Origin: Microbacterium caowuchunii
Lineage (GTDB): Bacteria > Actinomycetota > Actinomycetes > Actinomycetales > Microbacteriaceae
Direction of reading: 5' to 3'
DNA length: 64,000 nucleotides
Assembly (NCBI RefSeq): GCF_008727755.1
Contig: NZ_CP044231.1
Span: 2,914,001 to 2,978,000, forward strand
In this document: piece after piece, positions 53,542-61,190 of the stretch
Layout: each line of letters opens with the position of its first letter
Numbering within the stretch: position 1 is the stretch's first letter
The notes under the pieces: model-generated
The model's database searches: none
Seen by the model: the letters and a program-made list of their open reading frames with translations, nothing else
Told to the model about the DNA's origin: nothing
Program-made: the position numbers and the translations under genes

Positions 53542-54720
53542 ATGTTCATGTACTACCCGACCAACTACGTGTGGAGCATGGCGGTCGTCGCCTCGCTCAA
53601 CAACGGTGGCTTCATCGACGAGGTCGACAAGGCCGCCCGCCCCGTGCTCGAGGCGTCCCAGCAGGGCGACGACGTGGGTACCGAGCTGCTGTACGCCTCC
53701 TGGAAGGCCGTCGCCGACCGCCTCCTCGCCGCCGCCCAGACCGACGAGGCACGCGGCTGGAAGCTCTCCGCATCCGACAAGTACTACCGCGCGGCGCTGT
53801 ACACCTCGCAGTCCGAGCGACTGCAGTCCCCGAAGTGGGAGGGCCGCAAGGCCGCGTACCAGCAGTCGATCGACCTGCTGCTCAAGCACGTGGAACTCGG
53901 CGGCGTGCCGCTGACCACGGTGGACGTGCCCTACAAGGGCGACGACGCGCCGGCCGGGTCCGCCCTGCCGGGCTACTTCTACCGGGCGCCCGGGGACGGG
54001 CCGCGTCCGCTCATCGTGATGTGGAACGGCCTCGATTCCACCAAGGAGATGATGTACACCTCCCGGTTCCCGCAGCAGATGGCCCGCCGGGGCATCTCGG
54101 TGCTGATGATGGACCCGCCCGGATCCGGTGAGGCGCTGCGCATGCGGGACCTGCACGCCCGGTACGACACCGAGGTGTGGGCCGCATCCGTCATGGACTG
54201 GGTCGAGGAGAACGCCGCGGAGCTCGGCGTCGACCCGAAGAAGGTCGGCCTGGTCGGCTGGTCGCTCGGGGGCTACTACGTCCCGCGCGCCGCCGCGTTC
54301 GAGAAGCGCATCGCCCTCGCCGTCGCGTGGGGCGCGAACTACGACTGGGCCGCCGTCCAGGAGGCGCGTCGCCGCCGCGAGGGCGAGAACCCCGTGCCGC
54401 ACTACTGGGACCACGTCTACTGGGTGTTCGGCGCGAGCGACGAGGCGGACTTCCTCGAGAAGACGAAGAACATGCGCCTGGAGGGCGTGGTCGACAAGAT
54501 CACCGTGCCCTTCCTGGTGACCCACGGCGAGGGTGACCGGCAGATCCCGGTGAAGTACGCGTACGACGAGTACGAGGCCGCGGTGAACTCCCCCAAGCGC
54601 GAGCTGCGCATCTTCACCCAGGCGGAGGGCGGCGCCGAGCACATCGGCATCGACAACCTGGAGTACGTCGGCGAGTTCACCGCCGACTGGATCGCGGAGA
54701 CGTTCGCCGAGCTCGGCTGA
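53542..54720 (+). CDS. FrsA/DUF1100-type alpha/beta hydrolase (aryl-ketone C-C hydrolase-like)
   Basis: 392 residues. An N-terminal helical cap (about 1-125) precedes an alpha/beta-hydrolase fold. The nucleophile is Ser241 (VGWSLGGYYVPRA), the acid Asp332 (GEGDRQIPV) and the base His367 (GGAEHIGID). The plan matches 2,6-dihydroxypseudooxynicotine hydrolase of the Arthrobacter nicotine pathway, which splits a C-C bond in an aryl ketone. Similarity is in architecture; the substrate is not proven. AAGGAG precedes ATG 53542. Last gene of the operon, followed by a strong terminator. Confidence 0.88.
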   Translation: MFMYYPTNYVWSMAVVASLNNGGFIDEVDKAARPVLEASQQGDDVGTELLYASWKAVADRLLAAAQTDEARGWKLSASDKYYRAALYTSQSERLQSPKWEGRKAAYQQSIDLLLKHVELGGVPLTTVDVPYKGDDAPAGSALPGYFYRAPGDGPRPLIVMWNGLDSTKEMMYTSRFPQQMARRGISVLMMDPPGSGEALRMRDLHARYDTEVWAASVMDWVEENAAELGVDPKKVGLVGWSLGGYYVPRAAAFEKRIALAVAWGANYDWAAVQEARRRREGENPVPHYWDHVYWVFGASDEADFLEKTKNMRLEGVVDKITVPFLVTHGEGDRQIPVKYAYDEYEAAVNSPKRELRIFTQAEGGAEHIGIDNLEYVGEFTADWIAETFAELG

Positions 54721-54727
54721 CCCCACG

Positions 54728-54769
54728 AAAGACGGATGCCGCGGCCCTGAGGTCGCGGCATCCGTCTTT
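54728..54769 (+). terminator. Strong terminator hairpin after the hydrolase operon
   Basis: AAAGACGGATGCCGCG (54728-54743) pairs perfectly over 16 bp with 54754-54769, loop of 10, ending in TCTTT. The best intrinsic terminator in the window. Confidence 0.85.
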
Positions 54770-54842
54770 CTGCTCGCCCTTCTGGGGCACCGCCCGCGCC
54801 CGCCGTCCCCCGCGCGCGCACGCGCCGCCCGTCCCCCGCGCG

Positions 54843-54926
54843 CGCACAACGGCGGAGATCCCCCCTGACACGCCGGGGCCCTGGTGGGAGCCGCGGGGTG
54901 TCGGGCAGGATCTCCGCCGTTGTGCG
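54843..54926. repeat. Family A palindromic element, copy 2
   Basis: 84 bp. Outer arms CGCACAACGGCGGAGATC (54843-54860) and its exact complement (54909-54926); inner GGGGTGTCG as in the other copies. Located between convergent genes, after the terminator. Confidence 0.9.
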
Positions 54927-54941
54927 GAGGGGCGGTCCGAC

Positions 54942-55907
54942 TCAGCGGTGCCGCAACCGCGGGCGCGTCCGGGCCCGGGGGATGGCCGGCGCCGGCACGC
55001 GCTCACCCACGACGTTCACGATCTCCCCGACGCCCTCGATCAGCATGCGCACCTCGTCACCCGGCTCCAGCGGCGGGAGGGCGCTGCCGCGGCCCCACAG
55101 CTCGCCGAGGCATCCGCCGTTGCCGACGGTGCCCGAACCCAGCACGTCACCGGGCACGACGACGGAGTTGCGTGCCGCGTAGGCCACGAGCTCGGGGAAG
55201 GGCCAGCCCATGTTCGACACGAGGTCCTCGCCGACGAGCGCCCCGTTGACGTACACCTCGGCCCGCACGGCCAGGAAGCCCTCGCCGTCGAGGTACGGAT
55301 CCAGCTCGTCGGCGGTGACGATCCAGGGCCCCAGCGTCATCCCGAAGTCTTTGCCCTTCGCCGGCCCCAGCCGCACCTTCATCTCCCGCGCCTGCAGGTC
55401 CCGAGCCGACCAGTCGTTCATCACGGTGTAACCGAAGATGTGGGATGCCGCCGCATCCACGTCCAGGTTCTCCCCGGTCGAGCCGTCGACACCGCCGATG
55501 ACGGCGGCCAGCTCCAGCTCGAAATCGAGACGTCGCGTCTCGGGCACCGCGACGACGTCGCCGGTCGCGCGCACCGTGTGCGGGTTCGTGAAGTAGAAGG
55601 TCGGCGCCTCGTGCCATTCGGCCGGCACGTCGCTCTTGCCCTCGACGCCGGCGCTGACCCCCTCGACGTGCTCCTCGAAGGCCACGAAGTCACGGATCGT
55701 GGTCGGGACGAGGGGCGCCAGCAGACGCACCTCCGCCAGCGGGACCCCGGTCTCCTGCCTCGCGCGCTCGAAGAGGCTGCGGGCCGCGGCCACTCCGCCC
55801 CGCAGGACCTCCGCGACCGTCAGCGCGTCCGGGAAGGGGATCACGGCACCCTCGGAGACGAAGCCCTCGCCCGTCGCTCCCTCGTGGTCCCACCGTGCGA
55901 TCTTCAT
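54942..55907 (-). CDS. Fumarylacetoacetate hydrolase-family protein 2
   Basis: 321 residues. FAH segments: RRLDFELELAAVIGG (metal-binding Glu pair), YTVMNDWSARDLQ, GPAKGKDFGMTLGPW, and LGSGTVGNGGCLGELWGRG. Closely parallels the FAH protein at 39751 in length and motifs, so both probably act on related acylpyruvate-like substrates. Follows the MBL gene by 66 bp that include a GTC/GTG-rich simple repeat (about 55922-55952). Second gene of the MBL operon. Confidence 0.9.
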   Translation of the reverse strand: MKIARWDHEGATGEGFVSEGAVIPFPDALTVAEVLRGGVAAARSLFERARQETGVPLAEVRLLAPLVPTTIRDFVAFEEHVEGVSAGVEGKSDVPAEWHEAPTFYFTNPHTVRATGDVVAVPETRRLDFELELAAVIGGVDGSTGENLDVDAAASHIFGYTVMNDWSARDLQAREMKVRLGPAKGKDFGMTLGPWIVTADELDPYLDGEGFLAVRAEVYVNGALVGEDLVSNMGWPFPELVAYAARNSVVVPGDVLGSGTVGNGGCLGELWGRGSALPPLEPGDEVRMLIEGVGEIVNVVGERVPAPAIPRARTRPRLRHR

Positions 55908-55973
55908 CCGTGCTCCTTCGTCCTGGTCGTCGTCGTGGTCGTGGTCGTCGGCAGCATGCCCGGCGCCGTCGCG

Positions 55974-56888
55974 CTACGCATGGCAGGAGAGCGGGCGCGA
56001 TCCGTTGTACTCGTACATGTCCTGCCACGCCGCCGCGAAATCGGGGTGGCCGCCGTCCAGCTCGGCGAGGACCCGGTGCAGGTTGCCGACGATGCGCTCG
56101 GTCTCCGCGAGCTCCGCGAACCTGCCGAGATCCAGACCCCGCGCCGCCTCCGCCGCGGTGAGCCCCCGCGCGTGGGCATCGGCGGCCGCACCCATCAGGA
56201 ACCGCAGATAGTCCGCGACCGGCTCGAAGAGCTCGGGTCCGCCGACGGGCCCGTGCCCGGGGACCACCGTGGCCGGCTCGAGCGCGGCCATCTGATCGAG
56301 CGCCCGCAGCCATCCCGCGGGCGAGCCGGACAGCACGAAGGGCGTGCCCCCGTGGAAGACGAGGTCCCCCGTGAACAGCACCCGCTCCTGCGGGAGCCAG
56401 ACGAACGCGTCGCCCGGCGTGTGGGCGGGCCCGCCCGGGTGGCGCACCTCGATCCGCTGATCGCCCGGCGCGATCGTCAGGGACTCGTCGAAGACGATCG
56501 TGGGCAGACGGGGCTGCACGTCACCCTGTACGTAGGGATCGAAGATGTGCGCGGCCATCGCGTGCGGGCGACGGAGGTCCGCCGCGACCGTCCGGTGCGC
56601 GATGATCTCGGCATCCGGGAGCAGGGATGCGCCGTTGCAGTGGTCGGGGTGGGAGTGCGTGAGCACCACGCGGCGCACCGGGGAATCGGTCACGCCGGAG
56701 ACGGCGCGCAGGTAGTCACGGGTGCGCTGCTCCGTGGAGGTGACATCGATGCTCGTCGCCCCGTCGGGGCCGTCGATCAGCCCCATGTTGTTGATCATCC
56801 AGCCGCCGTCGGGCTGGATGTACGCCCATACCCGGTCGGCGATCTGCTCCATCCGGGGCGCGGCATCCCGAGAATTGTCCTGAGCCAT
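55974..56888 (-). CDS. Metallo-beta-lactamase-fold hydrolase
   Basis: 304 residues with the metal motif HSHPDHCNG (HxHxDH, about residues 78-83), a further His in VRHPGGPAHTPGD, Asp in FTGDLVF and His in VPGHGPVGG: a full two-metal MBL site. Members act as lactonases, thioesterases or hydrolases. In the island it may hydrolyse a lactone or thioester intermediate. Start ATG 56888; dyad 8 lies about 100 bp upstream. Confidence 0.88.
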   Translation of the reverse strand: MAQDNSRDAAPRMEQIADRVWAYIQPDGGWMINNMGLIDGPDGATSIDVTSTEQRTRDYLRAVSGVTDSPVRRVVLTHSHPDHCNGASLLPDAEIIAHRTVAADLRRPHAMAAHIFDPYVQGDVQPRLPTIVFDESLTIAPGDQRIEVRHPGGPAHTPGDAFVWLPQERVLFTGDLVFHGGTPFVLSGSPAGWLRALDQMAALEPATVVPGHGPVGGPELFEPVADYLRFLMGAAADAHARGLTAAEAARGLDLGRFAELAETERIVGNLHRVLAELDGGHPDFAAAWQDMYEYNGSRPLSCHA

Positions 56889-56947
56889 GAGCGTGGAGCC
56901 TCCTGCGACGGTGAAAGACCCGGCCGTCGTCGGCCGGGGGACGCTCC

Positions 56948-57001
56948 ATCGTGTCAACGCCGCCGGGGCTCGGCAATCCGGAATCGGCCATGACTCGTAT
57001 C
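56948..57001 (-). promoter_or_regulatory. Regulon dyad 8 and weak -10 for the MBL-FAH operon
   Basis: Dyad CATGACTCGTATC (56989-57001), the least conserved copy. Minus-strand hexamer CACGAT (56953-56948) begins 42 bp from the centre. Confidence 0.45.
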
Positions 57002-57065
57002 CGTCCCGCGGATGGGTCTCCCCTCCCGCGCGCCCGTCGTCCCCGCGCCCCCGTCGTCCCCCATC

Positions 57066-57138
57066 CCGCGAGACTGCATCCGCAGCACGAGACGGACCGT
57101 GCCACGCGCGGTCTCGTGGCCAGCGTGCAGTCTCGCGG
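57066..57138. repeat. Family C palindromic element (single copy)
   Basis: 73 bp with outer arms CCGCGAGACTGCA (57066-57078) and complement (57126-57138), and inner arms CACGAGAC (57086-57093) and complement (57111-57118). Same nested layout as family A but different sequence. Part of a 323-bp gene-free stretch (56889-57211) that also holds dyad 8 and a short GGCGGAC-type simple repeat near 57172-57197; nothing else is seen there. Confidence 0.8.
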
Positions 57139-57211
57139 AGAGGACGGGTCGCGGGCGGCGGGCGGTCGGCGGACGGCGGACGGCGGACGGGCGGCGTCGC
57201 GGCGGTGCCCG

Positions 57212-58003
57212 TCAGCGCAGGCGCAGGTCGGTGTCGATGGCGGATGCGGTGGCCAGCAGGCGCGGCAGGTGGTTCTCGACCACGTCCGCCACGCTGCCGC
57301 GGGTGGCGCTCGTGGAGACGTTGATCGCCGCCACGACCGTGCCGTCGCGGCCGTGCACGGGGGCCGCGATGGATCGCAGCCCCGGCTCGAGCTCCCCGTC
57401 CACGAGCGCCCAGCCGCGCGCGCGCACTGCATCCAGCTCGGCGCGCAGGTCGCCCGGCTCCGTGAGCGTGCGGTCGGTGAGGTGCAGACGTGCGGAAGCG
57501 TCGAGCGCGCGATCGCGTTCGGCATCCGGGAGCCCCGCGAGCAGCACGCGCCCCATGCTGGTCGCATACGCGGGGAAGCGGGTGCCGATCGTGATGCTGA
57601 CGCTCATGATGCGCCGCGTCGCCACGCGTGCGACGTAGACGATGTCGGTACCGTCCAGGACGGCCGCCGATACGCTCTCCTCGACCGCGCGGGACAGCGT
57701 CTCCAGGTGCGGTTGCACGATCTCCGGCAAGGACAGTGCGGAGAGGTAGCTGAAGCCGAGTTCGAGCACGCGCGGCGTCAGCGCGAACAGGCGCCCGTCG
57801 CTGCGGACGTAGCCGAGCGCCTCGAGCGTGTGCAGGAATCGGCGCGCCGCGGCCCGGGTGAGGCCCGTGCGCCGGGCCACATCACTGAGCGAGAGGTCCG
57901 GGTTCTCCGCGTCGAAGGCGCGGATGACCGCGAGCCCGCGGGCGAGCGACTGGACGAACTCCCCGGATGCCGCGGCATCCGCCGCCGGTGATCCCTGAGT
58001 CAT
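57212..58003 (-). CDS. IclR-family regulator (PcaR/PobR-like)
   Basis: 263 residues. N-terminal HTH (about 15-75: FVQSLARGLAVIRAFDAENP, LTRAAARRFLHTLEALGYV) with the Arg-rich recognition helix typical of Pca/Pob regulators, then the IclR effector domain (RVLELGFSYLSALSLPEIVQ, ATSMGRVLLAGLPD). Such proteins control protocatechuate and beta-ketoadipate genes with beta-ketoadipate or protocatechuate as inducer. Placement between the island and pcaFJI fits that role. A matching palindrome, GTTCGC-TGT-GCGAAC, lies before pcaI. Confidence 0.9.
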   Translation of the reverse strand: MTQGSPAADAAASGEFVQSLARGLAVIRAFDAENPDLSLSDVARRTGLTRAAARRFLHTLEALGYVRSDGRLFALTPRVLELGFSYLSALSLPEIVQPHLETLSRAVEESVSAAVLDGTDIVYVARVATRRIMSVSITIGTRFPAYATSMGRVLLAGLPDAERDRALDASARLHLTDRTLTEPGDLRAELDAVRARGWALVDGELEPGLRSIAAPVHGRDGTVVAAINVSTSATRGSVADVVENHLPRLLATASAIDTDLRLR

Positions 58004-58095
58004 GACCCCATCCTCTCCCGCCCCGTCATTCCACCCGCATCCGCCCTGCCCGCCCCTGCCCGGGTGCCCGCCGGCCCGCCGGCCCGGCCCTCCCC

Positions 58096-58177
58096 GCACA
58101 ACGGCGGAGATCCTCCCCGGCGCGCCGGGCGTCCGGGCTCGGTCCCGGGGTGTCGCGCCCGATCTCCGCCGTTGTGC
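58096..58177. repeat. Family A palindromic element, copy 3
   Basis: 82 bp. Outer arms GCACAACGGCGGAGATC (58096-58112) and exact complement (58161-58177), inner GGGGTGTCG. Lies downstream of pcaF and upstream of the IclR gene. Confidence 0.9.
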
Positions 58178-58183
58178 ATCGGA

Positions 58184-58243
58184 TAGCCGGGCCGCGGGCG
58201 CACGGGTAGCCGGGCCACGGACGCACGAGTAGCCGGGCCGCGG
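58184..58243. repeat. 23-bp tandem repeat next to family A copy 3
   Basis: Units starting TAGCCGGGCC at 58184, 58207 and 58230 (2.6 copies, few mismatches). Occupies the spacer between the palindrome and the pcaF stop. Confidence 0.8.
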
Positions 58244-58275
58244 CGCCGGGGATGCGGCACGAGCCGCGGCGCGGG

Positions 58276-59445
58276 TCAGCGCTCCAGCACCACGGCCAGA
58301 CCCTGACCCACCCCGATGCAGATCGCCGCGACCGCGACACCTCCGCCACGGCGGGCGAGTTCGTGCGCCGCGTGACCGATGATGCGGCCTCCGGAGGCAC
58401 CGAGCGGGTGACCGATCGCGAGGGCTCCGCCGTGGATGTTCAGCTTCGCGGGATCCAGGTCGGGCCATCCCGCCAGGCAGGCGAGGGACTGCGAGGCGAA
58501 CGCCTCGTTGAGCTCGACGAAGTCCACATCCGCCCACGTCTTGCCGGCCCGCGCGAGCGCCTTGTTGGCCGCCTCGATGGGGGCGATCGGGAACTGGTCC
58601 GGGTCGACCCCGTGCGCGCCGCGGCCGGCGATCCGCGCCAGCGGCTCACCCTCCAGCACACCCTCCCCGGCCAGGAGCACGGCGGATGCCCCGTCGTTGA
58701 TCGACGAGGAGTTGCCCGCGGTCACGGTCCCGTCCTCGGCGAAGAGCGCCTTGAGACGGGCGAGCTTCTCGACGGAGGTGTCGTCGCGGATGCCTTCGTC
58801 GCGGGCGAGCTCGGCACCGGGCACCTGCACGATCTCACCGTCGTACACGCCCGCCGCCCAGGCCTCGGCGGCCAGGCGGTGCGAACGCACGGCGAACTCG
58901 TCCTGCGCCTCGCGGGAGATCCCCCACTCGCCGGCGATCTTCTCGGCGGATGCGCCGTTCGAGATCGTCCAGTGCGTCGGCAGCGCCTTGTTGATCATCC
59001 GCCAGCCGATGGACGTGTTCCACATCGTCTGGTTGCCCACCGAGGGCCACGGGCGGGGCGACTTCTCGACGACGAACGGCGCACGGCTCATCGACTCGAC
59101 GCCGCCGGCGAGCACGATCTCGGCATCCCCGGACTCGATGGCACGCGAGCCCTGGACGACGGCCTCGACCGAGGACGCGCACAGCCGGTTCACCGTGACC
59201 CCCGTGACGGACGTCGGGAACCCGGCGAGCAGCGCCCCGAAGCGTGCGACGTTGCGGTTGTCCTCCCCCGCCTGGTTGGCGTCACCGAAGATGACGTCGG
59301 CGATGCGGGCGGGGTCGAGTCCGGTGCGTTCGACCGTCGCCTTCATCACGAGGGCGGCGAGGTCGTCGGGACGGGTGCCGGACAGGGCGCCGCCGGCACG
59401 GCCGAACGGGGTGCGGACGGCGTCGTAGATGTAGGTGGAGGTCAT
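58276..59445 (-). CDS. pcaF: Beta-ketoadipyl-CoA thiolase
   Basis: 389 residues, thiolase fold. Catalytic Cys89 (VTVNRLCASSVEA), His in AIGHPLGASGGRI and Cys in AAICIGVGQGLA. It cleaves beta-ketoadipyl-CoA to succinyl-CoA and acetyl-CoA, the last beta-ketoadipate step. The conserved RTPFGRAGGALSGTRPDDLA start and NSSSINDGASAVLLA agree with PcaF/PaaJ-type thiolases; placement next to pcaIJ selects pcaF. ATG overlaps the pcaJ stop (ATGA). Third gene of pcaI-J-F. Confidence 0.93.
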   Translation of the reverse strand: MTSTYIYDAVRTPFGRAGGALSGTRPDDLAALVMKATVERTGLDPARIADVIFGDANQAGEDNRNVARFGALLAGFPTSVTGVTVNRLCASSVEAVVQGSRAIESGDAEIVLAGGVESMSRAPFVVEKSPRPWPSVGNQTMWNTSIGWRMINKALPTHWTISNGASAEKIAGEWGISREAQDEFAVRSHRLAAEAWAAGVYDGEIVQVPGAELARDEGIRDDTSVEKLARLKALFAEDGTVTAGNSSSINDGASAVLLAGEGVLEGEPLARIAGRGAHGVDPDQFPIAPIEAANKALARAGKTWADVDFVELNEAFASQSLACLAGWPDLDPAKLNIHGGALAIGHPLGASGGRIIGHAAHELARRGGGVAVAAICIGVGQGLAVVLER

Positions 59446-60170
59446 CGGTCGTTCCCTTCATCGGATGTCGCGGACGGGCCCACGCGCCCGGGGGCTGCGG
59501 ATACCGCACCGGCGTCGGGCACGGGGACCGTCGCATCGATCAGGTCGAGTCCGGTCAGTTCCCGGAGCTCGGCCACGGTGTTGTCACCGAACAGCTCGCG
59601 GACGGCGAAGCCATCCGGTGTCACGTCGAAGACGGCGTGGTCGGTGTAGACGCGCGAGACGCAGCCGACACCGGTCAAGGGGTAGGTGCACTCGGCGACG
59701 AGCTTCGATCCGCCCGTCTTGGTGAGGAGGTCCGTCATGACGTAGACGTCCTTCGCGCCGATCGCGAGATCCATCGCGCCACCCACGGCCGGGATCGCCC
59801 CCGGTTCGCCGGTGGACCAGTTGGCGAGGTCGCCGTTCTGCGCGACCTGGAACGCGCCCAGCACGCAGACGTCGAGGTGTCCCCCGCGCATCATCGCGAA
59901 CGAGTCCGCGTGATGGAAGTACGCGGCGCCCGGGAGAGCCGTCACGGGCTGCTTGCCGGCGTTGATCAGATCGGGGTCGATCCGCCCCGGCTCGGGGGCC
60001 CGCCCCATCCCGAGCAGACCGTTCTCGGTGTGCAGGATGATCTCCTCATCCTCCGGCAGGAAGTTCGCGACGAGCGTCGGGGCGCCGATGCCGAGGTTGA
60101 CGTACGAGCCCTCGGGGATGTCGGCGGCGATGCGCGCGGCCAGGTCGTTGCGGGAGATCCGGGTGGTCAT
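59442..60170 (-). CDS. pcaJ: 3-oxoadipate CoA-transferase subunit B
   Basis: 242 residues: GSYVNLGIGAPTLVANFLPE and the catalytic-Glu motif ILHTENGLLGMG, then MRGGHLDVCVLGAFQVAQNG. Forms a heterotetramer with PcaI and transfers CoA from succinyl-CoA to beta-ketoadipate via a glutamyl-CoA intermediate. ATGA overlap with the pcaI stop. A short Ala/Pro/Ser-rich C-terminal tail follows the conserved domain. Confidence 0.95.
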   Translation of the reverse strand: MTTRISRNDLAARIAADIPEGSYVNLGIGAPTLVANFLPEDEEIILHTENGLLGMGRAPEPGRIDPDLINAGKQPVTALPGAAYFHHADSFAMMRGGHLDVCVLGAFQVAQNGDLANWSTGEPGAIPAVGGAMDLAIGAKDVYVMTDLLTKTGGSKLVAECTYPLTGVGCVSRVYTDHAVFDVTPDGFAVRELFGDNTVAELRELTGLDLIDATVPVPDAGAVSAAPGRVGPSATSDEGNDR

Positions 60171-60925
60171 CGTGCGTCCTCCTTCGCTTCGGATGCGGCC
60201 GCCAGCGGGCGACCCTCGATGTCGACGCCGCCGACGAACTCCCCGTCGCGCAGCCATGCCCGCTCACCCACGGCGACGACGCGGTCGACGAAGATGCCGG
60301 GGGTGACGACGGTCTCGGGAGCGAGCTCGCCGAGGGGCACGATGCCGTCCACCTGCACGATGGTGGTCGTCGCGGCGGTGGCCATGATCGGCCCGAAGTT
60401 CCGGGCGGTCTCGCGGTAGACCACATTGCCCCAGCGATCGGCGCGAAGCCCGCTCACGAGCGCGAAGTCGGCCTTGATGGGGTACTCGAGCACGTAGGTA
60501 CGCCCGTCGATCTCCCGGGTCTCCTTGCCGTCCGCGAGCTGCGTGCCCACACCGGTGGGCGAGAAGAACGCACCGACGCCCGCACCGGCGGCGCGGATGC
60601 GCTCGGCGAGGTTGCCCTGCGGGACGAGTTCCAGCTCGATCTCCCCTGCGCGGTAGAGACCGTCGAAGACCCAGGAGTCGGACTGGCGGGGGAAGGAGCA
60701 GATGATCTTGCGGACGCGCTTCTTCGCGAGGAGTGCCGCGAGACCGAGGTCGCCGTTGCCGGCGTTGTTGTTGACGATGGTCAGCTCGCTCGCACCCTGC
60801 GCGATGAGAGCGTCGATGAGTTCCACGGGCTGGCCGGCGCGGCCGAACCCGCCGATCATGACGGTGGCACCGTCGGTGATCCCTGCGACCGCGGCGTCGA
60901 CGTCCGGGACGGTCTTGTCGATCAC
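60167..60925 (-). CDS. pcaI: 3-oxoadipate CoA-transferase subunit A
   Basis: 252 residues: DGATVMIGGFGRAGQPVELI (CoA-transferase 1 signature), VNNNAGNGDLGLAALL, GAGVGAFFSPTGVGTQLADG and ETARNFGPIMATAA. Partner of PcaJ. GTG 60925 has GAGGAGG about six bases upstream. First gene of the operon; a candidate IclR operator and the family A copy 4 lie upstream. Confidence 0.95.
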   Translation of the reverse strand: MIDKTVPDVDAAVAGITDGATVMIGGFGRAGQPVELIDALIAQGASELTIVNNNAGNGDLGLAALLAKKRVRKIICSFPRQSDSWVFDGLYRAGEIELELVPQGNLAERIRAAGAGVGAFFSPTGVGTQLADGKETREIDGRTYVLEYPIKADFALVSGLRADRWGNVVYRETARNFGPIMATAATTTIVQVDGIVPLGELAPETVVTPGIFVDRVVAVGERAWLRDGEFVGGVDIEGRPLAAASEAKEDAR

Positions 60926-60942
60926 GCATCCTCCTCGAGAGT

Positions 60943-60957
60943 GTTCGCTGTGCGAAC
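60943..60957 (-). promoter_or_regulatory. Candidate PcaR (IclR-type) operator before pcaI
   Basis: GTTCGC-TGT-GCGAAC, a perfect 15-bp palindrome 18 bp before the pcaI start. Its form GTTCG-N5-CGAAC recalls the GTTCG-type sites bound by Pca/Pob IclR proteins. The IclR gene at 57212 is the obvious binder. A possible minus-strand -10 CATGAT lies at 60973-60968. Confidence 0.6.
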
Positions 60958-61051
60958 GTGCGTCCGCATCATGAACACAGGATACGCCCGGCGGATGCCG
61001 AATGCCACCCCTCCACGCGCCGGGTCCGGCGGCCCCATCTGGATTCGGGCG

Positions 61052-61135
61052 CGCACAACGGCGGGGATCCCGCCCGGCGCGCCGGGTTCCGGGAGCCGCC
61101 GACGGGGTGTCGCGGGTGATCTCCGCCGTTGTGCG
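61052..61135. repeat. Family A palindromic element, copy 4
   Basis: 84 bp. Left arm CGCACAACGGCGGGGATC (61052-61069) pairs with 61118-61135 with one G-T. Inner GGGGTGTCG present. Together with the 48-bp repeat it fills most of the 381-bp gene-free stretch 60926-61306. Confidence 0.9.
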
Positions 61136-61190
61136 CGGGAGGTGTGCGGCGGAGCGGGCGCCCGTGCGGGGGACGCGCCGGAGCGGGCCG

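Noticed and set aside
45028..54720. A nicotine degradation pathway
   Set aside because: A BBE-type oxidase and an FrsA-like hydrolase fit, but the molybdenum hydroxylases and other nic/pAO1-type genes are absent.
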